Source: Clostridiales bacterium (GTDB taxonomy: Bacteria > Bacillota > Clostridia > Saccharofermentanales > Saccharofermentanaceae). Taken from it: DNA of 64,000 nucleotides. A program made the translations under genes and the position numbers. Shown in pieces: positions 35,482 to 44,319 of the stretch. Under the pieces are notes generated by a model. The model saw only the letters and a program-made list of their open reading frames with translations, was not told where the DNA came from and made no database searches. Within the stretch, counting starts at the first letter, position 1. Each line of letters begins with the position of its first letter. Where the stretch lies: the NCBI GenBank assembly GCA_017527865.1, contig JAFXPN010000026.1, positions 1 to 64,000 of the forward strand, written 5' to 3'.

Positions 35482-37317
35482 ATGAGCAGAATGGAATTCA
35501 ACTCACCCGACAGAGCGACCAAGGTACTTGACGGTCTTTACAAAGACATGGAAAGAAGGATCAACAGTTCTCTTTACGGTCTTTGTCCCGTCGAGATGAG
35601 CAAGGCTTTCCTTCAGATGTGCCACGCGCAGTCGTGCGGCAAATGCTCGCCCTGCCGCATAGGCCTGGGTCAGCTGGCAAATCTGATGGATGATGTATTA
35701 AACGGCAGTACAGACGAGAGCATCCTCGATGTTCTTGATGAAACGGCACAGACGATAATCGAGACGGCTGACTGCGCCATCGGATACGAGGCTGCCGAGA
35801 TCGCCAGAAAGAGTCTTACCGGATTCCGTGACGATTATCTTTCACACATCAGAACGGGCAAGTGCTCCTTCACATACGGACAGCCTGTTCCCTGCGTAAC
35901 CACCTGCCCTGCTCATGTCGACATCCCGGGATATGTGGCTCTCGTAAGAGAAGAGCGTTATGCGGATGCGATCCGCCTTATCCGCAAGGACAATCCGTTC
36001 CCTACAACGTGCGGTTATATCTGCGAGCATCCCTGCGAACAGAAGTGCAGAAGAAACATCCTCGATGATGCCATCAACATCAGAGGCATCAAGAAAATGG
36101 CGGCAGAACTCGCGGGTGAAGTTCCCGCTCCTGCCTGCGGACCTTCCACGGGCAAGAAGATCGCCATCGTCGGCGGCGGCCCCGGCGGTCTTTCCGCAGC
36201 ATACTTCCTTCAGCTCATGGGACATCAGACAACTGTCTATGAGATGCACGACAAGTTAGGCGGAATGCTCCGTTACGGAATCCCCAACTACAGGCTTCCC
36301 AAGGATAAGCTCGACAACGACATCAAGGTCATCCTCGACACGGGAGTGGAAGTCAAATACAACGTCAAGGTCGGAAGAGACGTCGACGTGAAGTCATTAA
36401 GAGATGAATATGATGCAGTGCTCGTAACGATCGGCGCATCAACAGATAAGAAGCTCGGCATCGAGGGGGAGGACGCCAAGGGCGTGATCTCCGCCGTTGA
36501 ATTCCTGGAAGCATCAGGCTGCGGCGGCGGGCAGTCTCTTGAAGGCAAGAAGGTCTGCGTCATCGGCGGCGGCAACGTATCCATGGATGCGGTTAGGACT
36601 GCCGTCCGTAAGGGAGCCAGCGATGTAGCCATCGTCTACAGAAGAAGGATCGCGGACATGACGGCCCTGAGGGAAGAGATCGATTCCGCTGCCGAAGAAG
36701 GCATCGAGATGATGACTCTTAAGGCGCCTTCCGCCATCATCAAGAACGAAGACGGAACCGTTAAGGGCCTCAAGGTAATCCCCCAGATGATCAGCGAGAT
36801 CAGGAACGGCAGAGCAAGCGTAAAGCCTTCCGGTGAAGAGGAGTACGTCATCCCCTGCGACATGATCATCGTAGCCATCGGCCAGGACATCGAGACTGAA
36901 GCTTTCGTCGAGAACGGCATCCCCGTAACCAAGTGGAATACCATCAACACCAAGCCCTCGGGCGACTTCGACGATATCCCCGGAGTATTCTCCGGCGGCG
37001 ACTGCGCTTCAGGTCCCGCCACCGTCATCAAGGCGATCGACGCGGGCAAGGTCCTCGCGCATAACGTGGATCAGTATCTCGGATTCAACCACAAGATCAC
37101 ATGTGACGTGGAAGTACCCGCAGCTGAGATCTCCGACAGAGTTCCCTGCGGAAGGGTAAACCTCACGTTAAGACCTTCTTTCGAGCGTAAAGCCGACTTC
37201 GAAGGCGTAGAGAATTCAATGACGCATGATGAGTGCATACAGGAAGCAAGCAGATGCTTAAGGTGCGATCACTGCGGCTACGGCAAATTCAAGGGAGGCA
37301 GAGTAAAGGAATGGTAA
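35482..37317 (+). CDS. hydrogenase-associated NuoF-tail/GltD-like FAD and Fe-S oxidoreductase
   Basis: A 611-residue electron-transfer protein. The N-terminal region (about 40-115) resembles the C-terminal Fe-S domain of NuoF (CGKCSPCRIG). The next domain (about 130-200) is the Fe-S domain of glutamate synthase small subunit (CVTTCPAH, CGYICEHPCEQKC). Residues 215-560 form the GltD-type FAD/NAD(P)H oxidoreductase (GGGPGGLSAAYFL, GGGNVSMDAVRTA, GGDCASGPATV). The C-terminus adds CLRCDHCG. It replaces the HydB/HydC subunits of bifurcating hydrogenases and likely passes NAD(P)H electrons to the adjacent [FeFe] hydrogenase. It overlaps the hydrogenase gene by 7 nt. Confidence 0.85.
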   Translation: MSRMEFNSPDRATKVLDGLYKDMERRINSSLYGLCPVEMSKAFLQMCHAQSCGKCSPCRIGLGQLANLMDDVLNGSTDESILDVLDETAQTIIETADCAIGYEAAEIARKSLTGFRDDYLSHIRTGKCSFTYGQPVPCVTTCPAHVDIPGYVALVREERYADAIRLIRKDNPFPTTCGYICEHPCEQKCRRNILDDAINIRGIKKMAAELAGEVPAPACGPSTGKKIAIVGGGPGGLSAAYFLQLMGHQTTVYEMHDKLGGMLRYGIPNYRLPKDKLDNDIKVILDTGVEVKYNVKVGRDVDVKSLRDEYDAVLVTIGASTDKKLGIEGEDAKGVISAVEFLEASGCGGGQSLEGKKVCVIGGGNVSMDAVRTAVRKGASDVAIVYRRRIADMTALREEIDSAAEEGIEMMTLKAPSAIIKNEDGTVKGLKVIPQMISEIRNGRASVKPSGEEEYVIPCDMIIVAIGQDIETEAFVENGIPVTKWNTINTKPSGDFDDIPGVFSGGDCASGPATVIKAIDAGKVLAHNVDQYLGFNHKITCDVEVPAAEISDRVPCGRVNLTLRPSFERKADFEGVENSMTHDECIQEASRCLRCDHCGYGKFKGGRVKEW

Positions 37318-39041
37318 GTTTAAAGATAGACAACAAGGATCTGACAGTAGAAGCAGGCACCACCATCATGGAGGCTGCCGCCGCGCTCGGCATAGACATA
37401 CCTAAGCTCTGTTTCCTTAAGGACGTCAACGAGATTGGCGCATGCCGAATCTGCGTAGTGGAAGTCGAGGGCAAGGATAAGCTCGTTACATCATGCAATA
37501 CGGCGGTCGAAGAAGGCATGGTCGTCTTCACCAACTCCGCCAAGGTCAGACACCACAGACGCACACTGATCAAGCTCATCCTCTCCCAGCATAACGGCGA
37601 CTGCTCTTCATGTTCACGCAACCAGAACTGCTCGCTGCAGACGATCGCCAGGGAGCTCAACGTACACACCAACCCCTACCGCAAGGAACTCGCGGACAAA
37701 ACCTGGAACAAGAACTATCCTCTCATAAGAGACAACTCCAAGTGCATCTCGTGCATGCGCTGCATAAGCTTCTGTGAAAAAGTCCAGAAGATGAATGTCT
37801 GGGAGCTTACGGGCACCGGCGCACAATCGATCGTTGCCGTCAGCGGAAACCGTGACATTACGGCTGCAAACTGCGCTCTGTGCGGACAGTGCGTAACACA
37901 CTGCCCTGTCGGCGCACTCTCCGAGAGAGATGACACGGAGAAGGTCTGGAAGGCGATCGAGAATGAGAAGAAGGTAACCGTTGTCCAGGTCGCTCCCGCT
38001 GTCCGAACAGCCTGGGCAGAGAGCCTCGGTCTTGACGAAGAGCATGCAACCATGGGCCACATGGCAGATGCTCTCAAGAGGGTCGGCTTCGATTATGTGT
38101 TCGATACGACATTCTCGGCTGACCTGACGATAATGGAAGAAGGAACCGAGTTCGTTAAGCGCTTCTCTGAGGGAGACACCAAGGATCTTCCGATGTTCAC
38201 TTCATGCTGCCCCGGCTGGCTTAGAATGATCAAGGCAAAGTATCCTCAGATGCTCGACCGTCTTTCCACTGCCAAGTCCCCCCAGCAGATGTTCGGCGCG
38301 GTCATGAAGTCCTATTTCGCGCAGAAGATCGGCGTGGATCCCAATGACATGGTTGTTGTCTCCGTAATGCCCTGCGTCGCCAAGAAAGACGAGTGTACGA
38401 TGGAACTGTTCTACGAAGAGTACGCGGGCCACGATGTCGACATCGTTCTGACTACAAGAGAGATGGACCGCATGATCGTTACTGCAGGCATAGACGTGAA
38501 TACTCTCGCGAAGATCGAGTGCGATGATCCCATGAAGGAGATCACCGGCGCGGGCGTTATCTTCGGCGCATCCGGAGGCGTTATGGAGGCGGCTTTAAGA
38601 AGCGCCCACTTCCTGATCACCGGCAGCAACCCCGATCCCGATACCTTCAAGGATGTAAGAAGTACGCGAGAGGTCGAAGGCTACAAGGAAGCCGAATATC
38701 ACATCGGCGACATCACGGTCAAAGCAGCCGTCGTAAACGGTCTCGGAAATGCCGAGGCGCTTATAGAGAAGCTTCTCGCGCATGAAGTGCATTATGATTT
38801 TGTTGAAGTAATGGCATGTCCCGGCGGATGCGTCGGAGGAGGCGGACAGCCCATACACGACGGTCAGGAATGCGCGACAAAAAGAGGAGCAAAGCTCTAC
38901 GATCTCGACCGCAGCGAGAAGTACAGATTCTCACACGAGAACCCGTCCGTTCAGAAGGCTTACGAGGAGTTCTACGAGGCGCCCAATTCACATAAGGCGC
39001 ACATGCTGCTCCATACGGTACACAGACCCGATAAGTTCTGA
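37311..39041 (+). CDS. hydA: [FeFe] hydrogenase catalytic subunit
   Basis: A 576-residue hydrogenase that forms or uptakes H2. The ATG at 37311, inside the end of the upstream gene, matches the usual N-terminus (MVSLKIDNKDLTVEAG). Domains in order: plant-type [2Fe-2S], His-Cys [4Fe-4S] (HNGDCSSCSRNQNC), two [4Fe-4S] (CISCMRCISFC; CALCGQCVTHCP), and the H-cluster domain with TSCCPGW (about 297), MPCVAKKDE (about 353) and EVMACPGGC (about 499). All H-cluster ligands are present. Association with a GltD-like partner is the pattern reported for group A2 [FeFe] hydrogenases. The HydEFG maturases are not in this window. Confidence 0.95.
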   Translation: MVSLKIDNKDLTVEAGTTIMEAAAALGIDIPKLCFLKDVNEIGACRICVVEVEGKDKLVTSCNTAVEEGMVVFTNSAKVRHHRRTLIKLILSQHNGDCSSCSRNQNCSLQTIARELNVHTNPYRKELADKTWNKNYPLIRDNSKCISCMRCISFCEKVQKMNVWELTGTGAQSIVAVSGNRDITAANCALCGQCVTHCPVGALSERDDTEKVWKAIENEKKVTVVQVAPAVRTAWAESLGLDEEHATMGHMADALKRVGFDYVFDTTFSADLTIMEEGTEFVKRFSEGDTKDLPMFTSCCPGWLRMIKAKYPQMLDRLSTAKSPQQMFGAVMKSYFAQKIGVDPNDMVVVSVMPCVAKKDECTMELFYEEYAGHDVDIVLTTREMDRMIVTAGIDVNTLAKIECDDPMKEITGAGVIFGASGGVMEAALRSAHFLITGSNPDPDTFKDVRSTREVEGYKEAEYHIGDITVKAAVVNGLGNAEALIEKLLAHEVHYDFVEVMACPGGCVGGGGQPIHDGQECATKRGAKLYDLDRSEKYRFSHENPSVQKAYEEFYEAPNSHKAHMLLHTVHRPDKF

Positions 39042-39064
39042 CAGATCAGGCAACAAAGACATCG

Positions 39065-39093
39065 AACCCGCGGGAATGACCCGCGGGTTTTTG
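39065..39093 (+). terminator. rho-independent terminator of the hydrogenase operon
   Basis: A perfect 10-bp stem AACCCGCGGG/CCCGCGGGTT with a 5-nt loop is followed by TTTGTTTT. Confidence 0.95.
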
Positions 39094-39164
39094 TTTTCCC
39101 GTTTTGCACTCCGGAGGTCCGCAAGCTATACACACTCTGATAACAGATACGGGAGGGACAGATC

Positions 39165-42023
39165 GTGAGATATTACAAGTTAACATTAAGAACAGACAAG
39201 GAGCAGATAGAGAAGAATTCCAGGATAGACTTAAGGGATTATTCCTACAACAACCCCATCAATTCCTTGAACAGTTACATGTACAATAACTTAAACTGCG
39301 GATTGAGCTTCTTTATCTATAAGGAGGAGAACAACTCTTCCCTTCTTGCGGCTTTCTCCTACGACAACCGACATATGAGCTTCAAAGAAGCTTACGGCGG
39401 TATCACGGGATCATTAAAACAGACATTCGGCATAAACAAGATAAGCAAAAGCCCGGAAGAGATCACCATGACGGATTTCCAGAACCTTCTCCTTGAAGCG
39501 AAAAGGCGAGAGTTCGCGGATCATTTCTATTCAAGGATCATCGATACAGCCGATCTTTGCATGTTCGATTACCGTTATAATTACGATGCCCATCTTCCCT
39601 TTGAGCTTGAGGAGAAAGTCATCCCGGTTCAAAGAATAGAACCTCTTTATGCTTACGATGAAGGCTTTATAAAGGAACTCTCCAACATCGAAGATCACGA
39701 TGCTAAGTTAAATGCCCGGACAGACATCATAAACCCCGTTCACTATGTAATCTCCGGAAGGAGCATCGGGGCAGCCGCCGATATGGCCGGGATCCTCGCT
39801 CAGAGGCTATATGATGCCGGACGCATAAAGAGCAGGCGTCTCGGGATAATCTCCGATATCGCTCCCTGCATATTCAAGTCATCAGAACACACCATCGAGA
39901 ACCTTATAGAGAATTACTACGGCGGGATCATCATGATGGATCTTACAGGGAGCTTCGGCAATGAGTCTTCCGAATATGATACTGCGAGCAGATATATCCT
40001 AACCCTTCTTAAGAAATACCGCGACCAGTGCCTGTTCATATTCACATACAATGTCGATGACCCGGGCTTCTCATACACTGTGCTCCCCGGTCTCAAAGAC
40101 TGTGTGATACCCGTAATGTTAAGAGAAGGTTCCTGCAGCCGGGACAGCGCCGTAAGATACATGACCCAAAGGATCATCGACTTGGGATATCCGGAATTCA
40201 AGGATCAGGCTGAAGAATTTCTCGGGACTGTGCCCGGAGACGAATTAATGATGACAGACCTTCTGGAAGCCGCCGGAAGGTTCCCCGCCTGGTGTCTTAG
40301 CCGTAATGTATATACCGGCTATGACCTTATGCCCGGCGACGGATTTATGCTGGACAGAAACACCTCAGGCAAAGATGCCTATGACGGGCTTAAGAGCATG
40401 ATCGGGCTCGATATAGTCAAGAAGAAGATCGACGGCATCATCGCCACGGACCTCCTGGAGAAACAGAGAAGAAAGATCCGCGGCGCAGGTTACCGGAGCG
40501 CTTCCATGCACATGATCTTCGAAGGCAACCCCGGCAGCGCCAAGACCACCGTTGCAAGACTGTTTGCGGGCATCGCCAAAGACAGGGGCATCATTAAGAG
40601 CGGAGCCTTCGCGGAATACGGCGGATCAGACCTCACGGGACTTAGTTCCGACATCAATATAAAGAATGCCTTCGCGTCCGCGAGAGGCGGTGTCCTCTTT
40701 ATCGACGAGGCATATGACATCGCAGGCGACCATGCCATAACCGAACTCATCAGACAGATGGAGAACAACAGGGATGATGTCATCGTGATCCTTGCAGGAT
40801 ACAAGGACAGAATGGATGACTTTATGGAACGCAACGAGGGCCTTAAGAGCAGGATCCCTTATGTCGTGGATTTCCCGGACTACGATGCCGATGAACTCAC
40901 GGATATCTTCAGGTACATGACAGACAAAGAGGGATTCACCGTGACGGAGGGCGCCGTCAGGACTGCTCACTTCATATTCGAGAGAATGTCGAAGATAACC
41001 AACTTCGGCAACGGAAGATATGTGCGTAATCTTGTCGATAATGCCATAAGCAATCAGTCTCTTAGATTAAGCCGGGAACATGACGATGTTGACTGTGTCC
41101 CGAAGGAGGATCTCTTCGCTCTGACAGAAGAAGATATCACCGAGCCTGAGACCGACCTTAAGGAAACAAGGGCTGCAGGCGATGCCCGCCGGGAACTGGA
41201 TGAGATGACCGGTCTTGACGGAGCCAAGGAGATCATCAACAAGATCATAAACCACCACAAGCTGAACAAAGCGCTGGCCTCCCGCGGCATCCCGGTCCGG
41301 AACGCTTCCATGCACATGGCATTCACGGGCAACCCCGGGACGGCAAAGACCACCGTGGCCAGGCTTTTCGCGCAGATAATGAAGGATGAGGGCCTTCTTT
41401 CCACGGGGACCTTCATCGAAGCCGGAAGATCCGACCTTATCGCGGGATTTGTCGGCCAGACCGCGCTCAAGGTAAAGGCCAGATTCCAAGAAGCGCAGGG
41501 CGGTGTCCTCTTTATCGACGAAGCGTATTCCCTGATCGACGACAGGGACAACAGCTTCGGGGACGAGGCCATCAATACCATCGTTCAGGAGATGGAGAAC
41601 CACAGAGACAACGTGGTTGTTATCTTCGCAGGCTACCCGGAACCCATGAAAGATCTTCTCGATAAGAACCCCGGCATGAGATCGAGGATCGCATTCAACG
41701 TACATTTCGAGGACTATTCAGTAGATGAGCTCATCGACATAGCGAGGCTCATGGCAAAGCGCGAGTCCATGTCCATAACGGAAGAAGCGCTCTGCAGGAT
41801 AAGAGAGATCGTCACAGAAGCCCGCAAGGAAGAAGGCTACGGCAACGGCAGATTCATAAGAAGTCTTCTTGAGGAGGCGCGCATGAACCTTGCGTGCAGG
41901 ATCTCATACGACGATCCTGACACAAGCACCGATGTCTTCACTACAATAGAAGCCTGCGATATTCCGGACCGGAAGAGCGATGCCGGTAAGAATAAACGGC
42001 GTATAGGATTCGAAGCCGCGTGA
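39165..42023 (+). CDS. large AAA+ protein with two CbbX/SpoVK-like ATPase modules
   Basis: A 952-residue protein starting at GTG 39165 after GGGAGGG. Residues about 1-400 have no clear motif but include a segment (200-370) that may be a degenerate nucleotide-binding fold. Two complete CbxX/CfqX-type AAA+ modules follow: Walker A GNPGSAKTTVAR (about 452) and GNPGTAKTTVAR (about 722), each with Walker B GGVLFIDEAY and a downstream NGRYVRN or NGRFIRS sensor-type segment. Related proteins include CbbX, the sporulation protein SpoVK and the ESX component EccA; two-module forms occur in Gram-positive bacteria. The client protein is unknown. It converges on hpt with 8 nt between. Confidence 0.8.
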   Translation: MRYYKLTLRTDKEQIEKNSRIDLRDYSYNNPINSLNSYMYNNLNCGLSFFIYKEENNSSLLAAFSYDNRHMSFKEAYGGITGSLKQTFGINKISKSPEEITMTDFQNLLLEAKRREFADHFYSRIIDTADLCMFDYRYNYDAHLPFELEEKVIPVQRIEPLYAYDEGFIKELSNIEDHDAKLNARTDIINPVHYVISGRSIGAAADMAGILAQRLYDAGRIKSRRLGIISDIAPCIFKSSEHTIENLIENYYGGIIMMDLTGSFGNESSEYDTASRYILTLLKKYRDQCLFIFTYNVDDPGFSYTVLPGLKDCVIPVMLREGSCSRDSAVRYMTQRIIDLGYPEFKDQAEEFLGTVPGDELMMTDLLEAAGRFPAWCLSRNVYTGYDLMPGDGFMLDRNTSGKDAYDGLKSMIGLDIVKKKIDGIIATDLLEKQRRKIRGAGYRSASMHMIFEGNPGSAKTTVARLFAGIAKDRGIIKSGAFAEYGGSDLTGLSSDINIKNAFASARGGVLFIDEAYDIAGDHAITELIRQMENNRDDVIVILAGYKDRMDDFMERNEGLKSRIPYVVDFPDYDADELTDIFRYMTDKEGFTVTEGAVRTAHFIFERMSKITNFGNGRYVRNLVDNAISNQSLRLSREHDDVDCVPKEDLFALTEEDITEPETDLKETRAAGDARRELDEMTGLDGAKEIINKIINHHKLNKALASRGIPVRNASMHMAFTGNPGTAKTTVARLFAQIMKDEGLLSTGTFIEAGRSDLIAGFVGQTALKVKARFQEAQGGVLFIDEAYSLIDDRDNSFGDEAINTIVQEMENHRDNVVVIFAGYPEPMKDLLDKNPGMRSRIAFNVHFEDYSVDELIDIARLMAKRESMSITEEALCRIREIVTEARKEEGYGNGRFIRSLLEEARMNLACRISYDDPDTSTDVFTTIEACDIPDRKSDAGKNKRRIGFEAA

Positions 42024-42031
42024 GGAGCGGA

Positions 42032-42577
42032 TCAGCTCTTCTTCTCAAGCTGCGCGATAAAGGGAAGATTGCGTCCGACCTCATTCGAATCGAGGCCGTA
42101 GCCCAGGAGCCATGAATCCGAGATCTCGAAGCCGTAGTATTTGACCGGGATCGTCATGAGCAGACGGTCGGGGTTCAGAAGCATAGTCGCTATCTCTATG
42201 TCCGCCGGGCACTTCGCCTCAAGATTCTGGATCAGGTATGCCGTGGTAAGGCCCGTCCTTATTACATCTTCGACAACGAGCACATGTTTGCCCGATATAT
42301 CGATGTCTATGTCCTTCGTAATCTTAACGACACCTGTCCTGGACGTGGTATCCGGGATATTGCCGAAGCCTATCATGTCTATCTTTATGGGCAGATCGAT
42401 CGCGCGCGTCAGATCGGAGAAAAAATACACGGACCCCTTAATGACGCCGATGACTATAAGTTCCTTGCCCTTGTAATCGGCGGTGATCCGCGCGCCGAGC
42501 TCCTTCACCCTGGCTGCGATCACCTCTTCGTCATAGACCTTCTTCGTGATATCGACAGTTCCGTCAAGAACCTTCAT
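42032..42577 (-). CDS. hpt: hypoxanthine phosphoribosyltransferase-like protein with altered PRPP loop
   Basis: A 181-residue purine salvage enzyme by overall sequence: GVIKGSVYFFSDL, VLVVEDVIRTGLT and YGFEISDSWLLGYGLDSNEVGRNLP. The PRPP-binding motif of the family is E-D-h-h-D-T-G-x-T, in which the Asp before TG is the proposed general base. Here it is Arg (VEDVIRTGLT), encoded clearly by AGG. The neighbouring Glu-Asp pair is intact. The protein may have a changed activity or substrate. It starts 1 nt after the stop of the cytidylate-kinase fusion gene, so it is in that operon. Confidence 0.8.
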   Translation of the reverse strand: MKVLDGTVDITKKVYDEEVIAARVKELGARITADYKGKELIVIGVIKGSVYFFSDLTRAIDLPIKIDMIGFGNIPDTTSRTGVVKITKDIDIDISGKHVLVVEDVIRTGLTTAYLIQNLEAKCPADIEIATMLLNPDRLLMTIPVKYYGFEISDSWLLGYGLDSNEVGRNLPFIAQLEKKS

Positions 42578-42578
42578 C

Positions 42579-43508
42579 TCATCCTCCGAACTGCTTCAGA
42601 CGCTCGATAAGCTCCTGGAAGTCTTTCTTATAAACTATGCGCACATTGGTTCCGGGATAGAGCTCCATCACCATCCTGGCCTTCTTATTCTTCTTCGTCA
42701 CATACTTCTGGTCCATCGTCGTGAGCTCAAGATAGAGGTTGAACTTGGGAAGATAGAAATCGGGCGAGAACGCCATCTTGATATTGCCCTCGGCATCCCA
42801 TTCGATCGGGAACGTCTTGGGCTCGTACATCCATTCGATCCCGTACATGTCGAGGATCTTCGCGAATTCCTCCTCGGTCTCGTTCTTGAATACGGGCGTG
42901 ACCGTCTGATGGTCTATGGATTCGTCGCTTCTGGTCTGCGACGTGATCTTCAGCCGTTCGTTCTTCTTCTCAAGCAGCGCAAGAACTGCAGCAGCGCACT
43001 CCTCCACCGAGATGTCGTCCGTATTTAAAGTAAGATCGTACAGCTCGGGCGACGCGAGATCCTGCTCGAAAAGAATGCTCACGAACCTCTTATGCTTCCT
43101 GTCCCCCACCATTATGGTAGACTCGGCTTCTTCCTCCGAGATGTTATATCTTCTGGCGATGCGCTTCCTGCGGGTATCCAGGCTCGCGAGCACGCGGATA
43201 TTGACCGTATCCTCCCTGTCCTCGAGCATGGCGCATCCTCCGAGACCCAGTACTATGAGTTTTCCGGACGAATCCGCTTCCTTAATGATCTTCTCCGTGA
43301 GCAGATCTTTATAAGTCACGCCGGGCCTTCCGGGGACTTCGGTCAGGAAGAACCTTGCGCTGTCCGACAGTTTCTCCGATTCTCCGCCGAAGAAGTGCTC
43401 CATCGCATATGCCCTGGAGATGATATCGCATGAAAGCTTGCCTGCCAGATACTGTGCAAGTTCATCTCCTAAGCTTCCGTTTTGTCTTGAGATAGTGATT
43501 ATCGCCAT
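42579..43508 (-). CDS. cytidylate kinase-like domain fused to a nuclease-like C-terminal domain
   Basis: A 309-residue protein. Residues 1-200 match the cytidylate kinase-like family Cmk2 (ISRQNGSLGDELAQYLAGKL as P-loop region; VLASLDTRRKRIARRYNIS). Residues about 210-309 look like a small PD-(D/E)XK-type endonuclease fold: EEEFAKILDMYGIEW, SPDFYLPKFNLYLEL, then a Lys-rich stretch and VRIVYKKDF. The usual catalytic E-x-K is LELT, so activity is doubtful. Fusion of a nucleotide kinase and a nuclease-like module beside an Hpt variant hints at a nucleotide-linked role. No ribosome site; an extended -10 lies 6 nt before the ATG, 16 nt after lgt. Confidence 0.75.
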   Translation of the reverse strand: MAIITISRQNGSLGDELAQYLAGKLSCDIISRAYAMEHFFGGESEKLSDSARFFLTEVPGRPGVTYKDLLTEKIIKEADSSGKLIVLGLGGCAMLEDREDTVNIRVLASLDTRRKRIARRYNISEEEAESTIMVGDRKHKRFVSILFEQDLASPELYDLTLNTDDISVEECAAAVLALLEKKNERLKITSQTRSDESIDHQTVTPVFKNETEEEFAKILDMYGIEWMYEPKTFPIEWDAEGNIKMAFSPDFYLPKFNLYLELTTMDQKYVTKKNKKARMVMELYPGTNVRIVYKKDFQELIERLKQFGG

Positions 43509-43514
43509 GAACTG

Positions 43515-43523
43515 ATTATATCA
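43515..43523 (-). promoter_or_regulatory. extended -10 promoter of the kinase-nuclease fusion gene
   Basis: On the minus strand TGATATAAT (consensus extended -10) ends exactly 6 nt before the ATG at 43508, in the 16-nt gap after the lgt stop codon. There is no Shine-Dalgarno, so the transcript made from it would be leaderless. Confidence 0.6.
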
Positions 43524-43524
43524 T

Positions 43525-44313
43525 TTAAGAGACGGTATTCTCTGCTTTTCGACGGGCGTTCAGCACTTCTTTTACGGATACAAATACTATAAGGAACAGA
43601 CTGATCCACTGTGATGTCGAGAACGGGCCCAGCGAGCCTCGTATGGAATCCGCGCGCCAGAATTCGAGTATGAACCTGAACACGGCATAGAGCAGGCAGT
43701 AAAGGTTAAGAAGATGCGGTCTTATGCCTTCGGACTTTGCGCTCAGGATGACGAGAACGATAACGAGGATAAAGTCGAATGCCGCCTCATAGAGCTGAAC
43801 CGGAACAAGCGGGATCCCTCCGGGAACGATCCCGCCTTCGGGATAAACGACATGGATCGGGGAAGACGTCTCGGCGCCGTAGCAACAGCCGGTAAGAAAA
43901 CATCCTATGCGTCCGAATCCCGCCATAATCGCGATCCCCGGGACCAGAGCGGGATAATACTCACGTATGTCGCACTTAAGATAACGCGCAGTAAGGAACG
44001 CGCCTGCTATGGCACCGAACAGTCCTCCATAGAAAACGAGTCCGCCCTGTATATGCATGGTCAGCGCCGGGATCAGACCGAGAGCACTGATATCCGCGAT
44101 TATCTGCTTTGCCGTAACGATCACATAGAGCACTTTGGCGCCGACTCCGCAGCTTAAGAACCCGAAAGTATAAATGTAAGCTGCGTTCTCCGCGTCAAGC
44201 TTATACCGTCTTGCGCAGAAAAAGACAAAAAGCAGGCCGCAGATCAAACCTGCGGCCGCCATTAGTCCATATACGGGTATCGTTCTGCCAAAAATCTCAA
44301 CAGAAGGATGCAT
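43525..44313 (-). CDS. lgt: prolipoprotein diacylglyceryl transferase
   Basis: A 262-residue polytopic membrane enzyme that attaches diacylglycerol to the lipobox cysteine of prolipoproteins. Family hallmarks are the N-terminal VEIFGRTIPVYGLM, the central GRIGCFLTGCCYG (Lgt signature) and FRFILEFWRAD near the C-terminus. About seven membrane helices are visible. It starts 6 nt after the stop of the zinc-ribbon gene, so both probably share a transcript. Confidence 0.95.
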   Translation of the reverse strand: MHPSVEIFGRTIPVYGLMAAAGLICGLLFVFFCARRYKLDAENAAYIYTFGFLSCGVGAKVLYVIVTAKQIIADISALGLIPALTMHIQGGLVFYGGLFGAIAGAFLTARYLKCDIREYYPALVPGIAIMAGFGRIGCFLTGCCYGAETSSPIHVVYPEGGIVPGGIPLVPVQLYEAAFDFILVIVLVILSAKSEGIRPHLLNLYCLLYAVFRFILEFWRADSIRGSLGPFSTSQWISLFLIVFVSVKEVLNARRKAENTVS

Positions 44314-44319
44314 CAGTTA

